Positions 57,067 through 64,000 of a stretch of 64,000 nt of DNA are shown here, one piece after another; position 1 is the first letter of the stretch, and the number at the start of each line of letters is the position of its first letter. The notes below the pieces were generated by a model. It was not told the DNA's origin and made no database searches. It worked only from the letters and a program-made list of their open reading frames with translations. A program made the position numbers and the translations under genes. The stretch comes from Strongylocentrotus droebachiensis (lineage: Eukaryota; Echinodermata; Echinoidea; Camarodonta; Strongylocentrotidae), in NCBI GenBank assembly GCA_035222895.1, contig JAVYIG010001816.1:62001-126000 (forward strand), written 5' to 3'.

Positions 57067-59767
57067 CTCCTCGCTCTCTCTCTCTCTCTCTCTCTCCCTC
57101 TCTTCGTCTCTCTACCTCCTCCCCCTCTCCCTCTCTCTCCTTCTCTCTTTTCCGCTTCATAACTCTGATCAGTGAAAACTCATTTGAATACCTCTGGATT
57201 GGTGTGACCGTAATATAGGGATGTATACGAGCAATGGTGCCATCAGAATGAAATACCATAGTATAATGAAGGACACTTAATGATAACGGAAATGAAAAGG
57301 GTTGTATCACTTTTTAATGTCCATCACCTCCTTTCTGTTTCCTTTCTTTTCTTTCCCTCTCTCCCTCTTTGTTACTTTTTGGGGAGGGGGTTCGATTGGG
57401 GTCATATAATGTCCTTATGTCCATTGACAACGGGATATATCTAATAACCCCACCCTCCCCCTCCCCATACAGTATAACTACTTTAAAATGATAGAATGAA
57501 TTCAATAGCTATGGAAACGAGCGTACACAACCCCGAGTAGTTGATTCTTAACATGTTATCTTAGTAATAGAGCCCTCTCTGATCGATTGCGTATTATAAT
57601 AAAGCAAGAGTGCCTTGATACGAAGGATGTGGGAATGATTGAAGATGCTGAACATTTGTTTAAAGACCGGAAGGTCTAGCGATACACTAGGTAAGGTAAA
57701 ACACATCTGAGCTTTGTTGCGAAATTTGATCCACTGCTCATACATTTTTCAAAGAAGGTGGACACCCTGTCCATGACCACGAAATGATACACCGTAGCGC
57801 TCCCTCTACGGTGTTTGCGTTTAACCGCCAATTCTTGACTATCGCTGTCGTCTGCTGCCTATATAATCCTTTCTTTTACACATGCCATGGTTGAGAGCAA
57901 GAGAGAGGAATTATTCAAGAACCTGCTACAACAGAATAAACACAATGTTACTGTAAAGAACATTGCGGTGCATTAACCATGTTCGTAATTCCTGGATATC
58001 CCCAGGTCTTGCTCTTCTTTTTTTGTTTGCAACGTTGTTTCGGTTTTTCGCTGAGATTCATATACTCGATTCAAAATCTGTGATCGTTGTTGTGTTTTTT
58101 CTATTTTTGCCTCTCCGCTTGTACATTCGTTCTGCATTAGCAAACTGATACCGATAATCATCAATAAACAATGACTTTAAACAATCCTAACTTCTGGAAG
58201 GGCCTAGAAGCCTTGCTGAAAATTGAAAAATTCCTCGTAAAAGAGATTAATGAGAAAATAGTTAAGCTCCTATCTGTATAGTTTATAATAAGTAGTGGTT
58301 GATTCTAAAAATCCCTGTTCTCGTATGTATATAGATTTACCTTCGATAGTTTGGTTGAAATAATGAACATACAGAGCAATCTCAATTCAAAGCAATGTAC
58401 ATCATCTAAACAAAACCTTCTAAGTGCAAATTCGCATCCATCATCTTATATACTGCATCAAATAGTATTCAGATGTTTTAAAGTATAGCCTCTGTCTTCT
58501 TCACGAAGCTCGTCACAAATATAATTGTCTTTTTTCTTTTTTGTTCACCTTCTAACTCAGAATGTGACGGCTGATTGTACACTATTCAACAAAGGTATTT
58601 AACCTAATTCCTCACACCTTAACTCAACGACTCGACCAGATCCACGATAATGACTTGTACAAATTAATGTAGAAATAACAGCATCTGTTTTTGAAATTTC
58701 GAAAACTTACCTACCGTCTCCTCCTTTTTCCATCGGGTTAGGTGAAATTTTAGCGGTACCTTTTGTCTAGCTTTTTAAACATTAAGCCATCCAGGGAGGT
58801 GAAAGAACAGGAGGCGAAACTCTTGTAATTTATTCAAACGCATTCTTGAGTTCTAAAGCGTAACAATGGGATGTGTAACATTCCACTTGGCTTTGAAGTT
58901 CCATGCTCCGAACCGCGCTTCCACTGCGGGGAATTTCGGAAGCCAGGCACCAGTTTTACATTTATTACAAAATATTAAATTACCGGCAAAATTACAGTGT
59001 AAATTAAAAACTTTATATGGGAATTTTATTGGGAATAGTGCATCAAACAAATTTTCAAATTTAGAACTCCGTCCTGCCTTTAAATTGTGTGCCAGAGTTG
59101 GTAAAAGAAAAATTACATCCTGTCAAAAACTCAATATTTTAGGATGATGCGCTAATTTGTGCATGTTTTAATGTCCCGTTATTTGATCCATGATTTACAA
59201 TCTTCAATAACATTAAGTTTGCTAATGCGTGTTTTCGCGTGTTTTTTGTATTTTTCAAGTTTAAAAAAGAATGAAATTACACAAGTTTGTGTTCGCTTGT
59301 TCTACTCTTTACACATTCAACAATGGATGAGAAATCATTGGAAGGGACAGCGAACAGTTGCTGTGATACCATTTTCTGATGTAGGAATTCTAAATCCTAG
59401 AATTTCATGCGCTCTTTTATCTCACCACCTGGTCAACAGCTGCAGATTAGCGCATAACTTTCCGGCGGCTTGGAGCATGGGGTCAAAGGAGAACGGCTTG
59501 ATTCAGGTCCTATCGCAGACGCAACCGTGACAAATGTGATTTCACTTTAGCCTCATTTTTGAGAAACAGAGGAATGTAGAGATGGGGAAATGGATTTGGG
59601 TGAAGAGGCCATTAAAGAAACGGCGACGATTTGTTTGTGTGTGTGCATAGGCCTGCCTTATAGTTATGAACATTTCAATAATTAACGGCTATTGTTTAGG
59701 GGGGGGGGGGGGGGGTAATGAAGCCTCATACTTTTGTAGAATATATACTTCATCAAGTTAGAGTATA

Positions 59768-59808
<41 letters not shown>

Positions 59809-60143
59809 CCTCTCTCTCTCTCTAGTGAATAAAATAATACTTAGATTTAACACAACAACAAACAATCAATAATAAAATACCTTAAATGTATTTTAATGAC
59901 TGTGTGATTAGAACGAACGTTAATCAACATTTCTGATCATTGAAGTTACGGAGATCCCTCAACCTAGATGCATCATGGTGCTCGGCTGAAATACATCTGG
60001 CGTTGAGATTTTAAAGCTTATAAAGCTGTCTCTTCAGAAATCACCGAATGCTCCGGAGAAATTGAGACCAGTGGTCAACTGGGTCAGAGATTACCGGAGC
60101 ATGACAGATGGGCCTGATCATAATATGTTTATAATCCTTCCTC
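56486..60143. other. Mostly unassigned sequence with CT and G tracts
   Basis: Contains CT-rich microsatellites at about 57033-57150 and 59770-59822 and a poly-G run at 59699-59715. One weak exon candidate lies at 58715-58766. Other open frames lack support. Confidence 0.5.
58715..58766 (-). CDS. Weak candidate exon upstream of 55155-55224
   Basis: The frame QKVPLKFHLTRWKKEET ends in phase 0 at a donor GTAGGTAAG, which is compatible with the exon at 55224. The acceptor (GCTAG) has no good pyrimidine tract, so this is tentative. Confidence 0.22.
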
Positions 60144-60540
60144 TTTAAAGAGAAGGTTGAGTTCTGGGAAGAGGTAAAAAATAATTTGTGGGCGTTATCA
60201 TTGTTATTATGCAAGGGTGGAAGAACATCAGATTAAACATGTTCCCTGAAAAGCATGGCTCTTCAAATGTCTTCATATTCTAAATATGACATGAAACATC
60301 GTAAAAATCGGGGGTATGTTTTTTTGTCATGTGCTCGTGTAGTCCCATATACATCATTCTGTGTACAGTGCTTATAACTTTGCCAAGATTTGGCCAAATT
60401 TCTTATCATTTTAATGATTCCAGAACCTTGCAATACACACGAATATACTAGATGATCAACCTTTTCTGATAGATTCCACACCGTTTGTTTCACAATGCAA
60501 TCCCATGACCAGAACTCAACTTTATCTTTAAATCTTCCAC
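60144..60540 (+). repeat. Dispersed repeat A, full-length-like copy
   Basis: Parallels 48978-49377 throughout with roughly one difference every 10-20 bases, and starts and ends at the same words. TACTAGATGATCAACC is uninterrupted here, giving the empty-site reference for the hAT insertion at 42058. Confidence 0.85.
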
Positions 60541-63500
60541 TATTATTCACTTTATCCAGGAAAATTTTTTAGGGCCACGAACGGTTGGTATTCTGATCCG
60601 ATCATTCAGGGGAGAACGTCATGGTTTTATTGGGTTAATCCCGGCTTGTTATGCTTGCTTGGGTCCGACATGATCCCAATCATCACAGTCGCAAAATTAA
60701 TGAGTAAATATGATTTATCACGAGATTTAATCGCGCTTTGAATGTTCCTCATCTGTTTCAGAGCCTCAATTCAGTATATCCTTGCTGTTACATGATTGTA
60801 CTTACCTCATACAAATATTCGTATTGAAACAGATATCGTTATTGTTTAGGTTAGAATATGATATGTCAGATACCAAGCAAAGAATAGAACTATATATAAC
60901 AAGACTCTTTGATATATAATTTCTTATTTTAGAATGTGTTTGAAGATTAAGAGTCGATCATATACTCTATGTGGCATTTTTTCAGTTTCACCCAAATAAG
61001 TTTCACCGATAATGAATTTGCACACATGAAACTGCATACATGGGAATATCCCGGGAGGGGGGAGGGGGATGCATCATAAACTTTGCTTTTTGCTCATTGC
61101 TAGCAAATTAAGGATTATCGATATGAAAAAGACTAAAGCAAGTTTTAAAAAGATAGTGAGGTGATATGATTTCTATTTTTTAATTGTATAACTGTACTCT
61201 TTCATAGAAGTCTTTCAAGAACCACTTACAACGATTTCGCGTGATTCACGCTACATATACTTGCCGTAGATGGGGTTAAACCAAAATGATAGGCTTGCGA
61301 ATTAAAGTAGACTTGAGAAAGCATGAACAAAAATATTAATGAGAGGATTTATTGGCCTATAAAGTCAAGCCTCATTAAATTATCATTATATAAATTTCGA
61401 ATGCTCCACGACTCAGAGAAAAACGTTTAGCGACTTTCATTAAAAATAAATACAGTTTTTGCAAAACAAATTCACGTCATTTTGTTGTCTTTTCTTTTTG
61501 TATGACAATGCGAACAATAGTATCATCAAACATTTTCTGAATGTGCTGAAACCGCAGATTCTCGCACAGATCTCCGATGGGCCAATCGAGACTTGGTTTC
61601 CTGCATCTCAGAATAACATAACGAATATCATCAAAACTAAGTAAGAAGATGAAGAAAAACACATCTGTCATAATATCCAGGAGGTAACAAGGAATAACTT
61701 TGTATTCCAATAATAAAATGATGATCACGATAGTTGTATTAATTGGATCATTTCGCCCCCGCACACAAATGAGTTTAAAAAGACATACAAGTGTTTACAG
61801 TATGAAATGTTCTCTATATCTGTTTACTTATCTATCTATCTATCTCTCCATATATTTATATATCCATCTCTCTCTCTCTCTCTCTCTATCCCTATCTATC
61901 TATATATCTAATTAAGTATCTACACCTCTTCTCTATGTAAATGAGCACTGTTTGACCTTCTTAATTATTTTCCGTCTATGCCGAAATTAGGTCCCCCCCC
62001 CCCTTCCCCTGCAACCATGGCTAGAGCTAACCGTGGCGCCCCATACAATGAATATGTGTGTAAACTCGGCTCGTAGCACCAACCCTCTTCAACTGAAGTG
62101 TGCTTCTTAACGTACTACACCCGAGGCGCTGGAGAGGATGGGGGAATTGTCATGTATTAATTAAGGATAATGATTGCTGGATGACTGCTCGTGCCGCGGC
62201 GGTGTGTATAACCATGATGGCAGGGAGGTAATGTCCCTGGACCCTACTAAGAGCAGAAGCTGAAGTCTTCAATGGCATCAGCAATCGATGTTTTTAGAGG
62301 ACATAGAATAGTCCTGGAGGGCTAGAGGCAAACATTTTCTACAAAGCACACGACCGAGCTATTTTCGGAGTGTTGACCGTGGCTAATAAGATAAGGAGAC
62401 CCGAGTTCAATGACTCTATCAATGTTCAAGTCACACAATTTCACATAATCCTTTATAAAACTGGCCATAGTTTTTAATCTTCATTTCAATTTATTTTTTC
62501 CACAATTTGATAAAATGACAATAAGAACATACAAGATAACCTACATGCTTGTATAAACATAGCAATGTAGTAAAGGTTTAAACAAATCCACACAAAAAGA
62601 AGGTATAATACAAAATTACAATAGATAGAAGGAACAAAATTAGAGGTATTACAAAGTTTTGGTATGGGGTCATGAATTTGGTTCAAATTAACATATTGGA
62701 AGCATATGCGTTCCTACAATATTCAGTGATCGTTGTCGCGGTTGAAATCGATTCTAAAGTTGTGAAATTATAAATAATAAACTCTTTATGTTGTATAGCT
62801 CCCTCTCAAGGTCAAGATATTAATTTAGCTATGAAACAATATTTCTTGACTAAAATCGACCGATTAGCTATTCCCGTTTGGAAATTGTATATCACAACTA
62901 CATATTCTGAGATTTTCATGGTCGCAGCTACCATTGTACGGCCATATGCGCTATTTGAAATTCATCAAGATTTACCGGGAGCACCGGTAAATTGTTATAT
63001 TCAATTTTTCTCGAAAACAGAAATGTTTTAGGGGTTAATTTTGTTAGTGCTTATAATACATCCACAGGGGCATCCAAATACGTCAAAATTGTAAAGATTC
63101 ACTATCCACCCAATTTTCAAAATTTCCGAAAACTTTGTATTACCTTTAATATCAAAATGTGGAGGCCAAAGGCCTATCAGAGGCTTAGCCCCGAAAACAT
63201 ATAACATAATGATATACTCAAGAGCAGTACGAATAGTTAAGCGCATGCACAAACCCTACGTCAACTTGGCCTACCTTTTCCCTAAAAGTTTATGACATGT
63301 CAATTCGACATGTGGAAATATGACATTTTTTACAAACTTCATGTGGGCCTTTGCCATCATGAACTTCAAGTAAATGTTAGGTTGTCGGTAATATGGCTCT
63401 TTCTGCTCTTAATTTCTTCCTGGATTCTTTTTAAAAATAGCGACCTCCCCCCCCCCCCCCCCCACCCCCAGCCTGATCAAAACCAACACAAGCACTAGTT

Positions 63501-64000
63501 TATTCTCGGTAAGTGGACAACAGTTTACAGTATAGGGATAATAGAGCGTGCAAATAGTGTCTCTTAAACTACTTATCGGAAGTGTTTTATTGAATTTGGA
63601 GATAAGTGATTTGCATTTATCATTAATTTTTCTGTTAATCTTAATAGGATGTTGTAATCTAACAATAACTTTTATTATTGAAAAGAGAAATGTAAAAAGC
63701 CGGCGTCATACAGGGAGGGTAAGGAGATTAATGGCATTTTTTTAAACGCGGCGGCATCTTCGGAAGTTTGGCAAATATTGCCTGCCTAAATGAAATCTGC
63801 TTGAAGCGAGAGAAAGAATCCCATTAAGGTAAACAAACTGCCCTCTCGCGTGTGATAACGAAACCTATCATTTCAATGACAATGCCCATCACCATCATTT
63901 CAATGCCATCTATAATCACATGGGAATATACAGAGCAGGGGCGGGCATGGAAGGGGGGGGGGGGATAAAGGAGGCGCGTCCCCATCAATCGATTTACTAT
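60541..64000. other. AT-rich sequence, no gene recognised
   Basis: Includes CTAT/CT microsatellites at about 61826-61910, poly-C at 61993-62002 and 63447-63463, poly-G at 63953-63963, and an A/T-rich stretch at 62480-62690 that resembles a retroposon 3' region without a recognisable ORF. Confidence 0.45.

Noticed and set aside
58866..59147. 93-codon plus-strand ORF
   Set aside because: No family resemblance, and an equally open frame lies on the opposite strand; no splice context.

Overview
This window is eukaryotic. Coding sequence is sparse and interrupted by spliced introns with GT/AG borders. Microsatellites (GA/CT, CTT, ATT) and homopolymer tracts are long and abundant, and much of the sequence is layered transposable elements. 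No rRNA, intact tRNA, prokaryotic operon or CRISPR array was seen. The repeat mix (SAM-domain 'SAMD3-like' gene, tnp2-like transposase, hAT-type MITEs, Penelope-like and tRNA-SINE fragments, GA/CT runs) suits a marine invertebrate, perhaps an echinoderm. That assignment is inference; nothing here fixes the species.

Layout. 1-24.7 kb is mostly unannotatable AT-rich sequence with MITEs (2682-3592; 8655-9272; 17607-17735), a tandem duplication (4670-6133), an RTE-like retrotransposon relic (11915-12148, minus), CTT-rich duplicated blocks (14.1-16.6 kb) and a Penelope-like fragment beside a perfect 80-bp palindrome (15.5-15.9 kb). 24,721-39,897 is the centrepiece: a ~15.2-kb DNA transposon of EnSpm/CACTA (CMC) type. 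It has ACACT...AGTGT ends, subterminal arrays of TTGGGTAA/TTGCCCAA motifs at both ends, an intact 856-aa DDE transposase, and a nine-exon SAM-domain gene (SAMD3-like, ~539 aa) whose second intron contains the whole transposase gene. That nesting parallels tnpA/tnpD of plant En/Spm. The SAM gene carries one apparent 1-bp deletion.

41.9-48.9 kb is a three-level nest. A dispersed repeat was split by a hAT-like non-autonomous element (8-bp duplication TAGATGAT), which was itself split by a ~6.1-kb non-LTR retrotransposon with an intact 993-aa endonuclease/reverse-transcriptase ORF and tandem 335-bp units near its 5' end. 49-64 kb holds further copies of the dispersed repeat, a tRNA-derived SINE fragment, a hAT MITE with an 8-bp duplication, an inverted second copy of the 0.9-kb MITE, a 5'-truncated LINE, and three small phase-compatible minus-strand exons that may belong to an unidentified host gene.

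All exon models were made by eye from splice signals, reading phase and family resemblance. No database search was possible.
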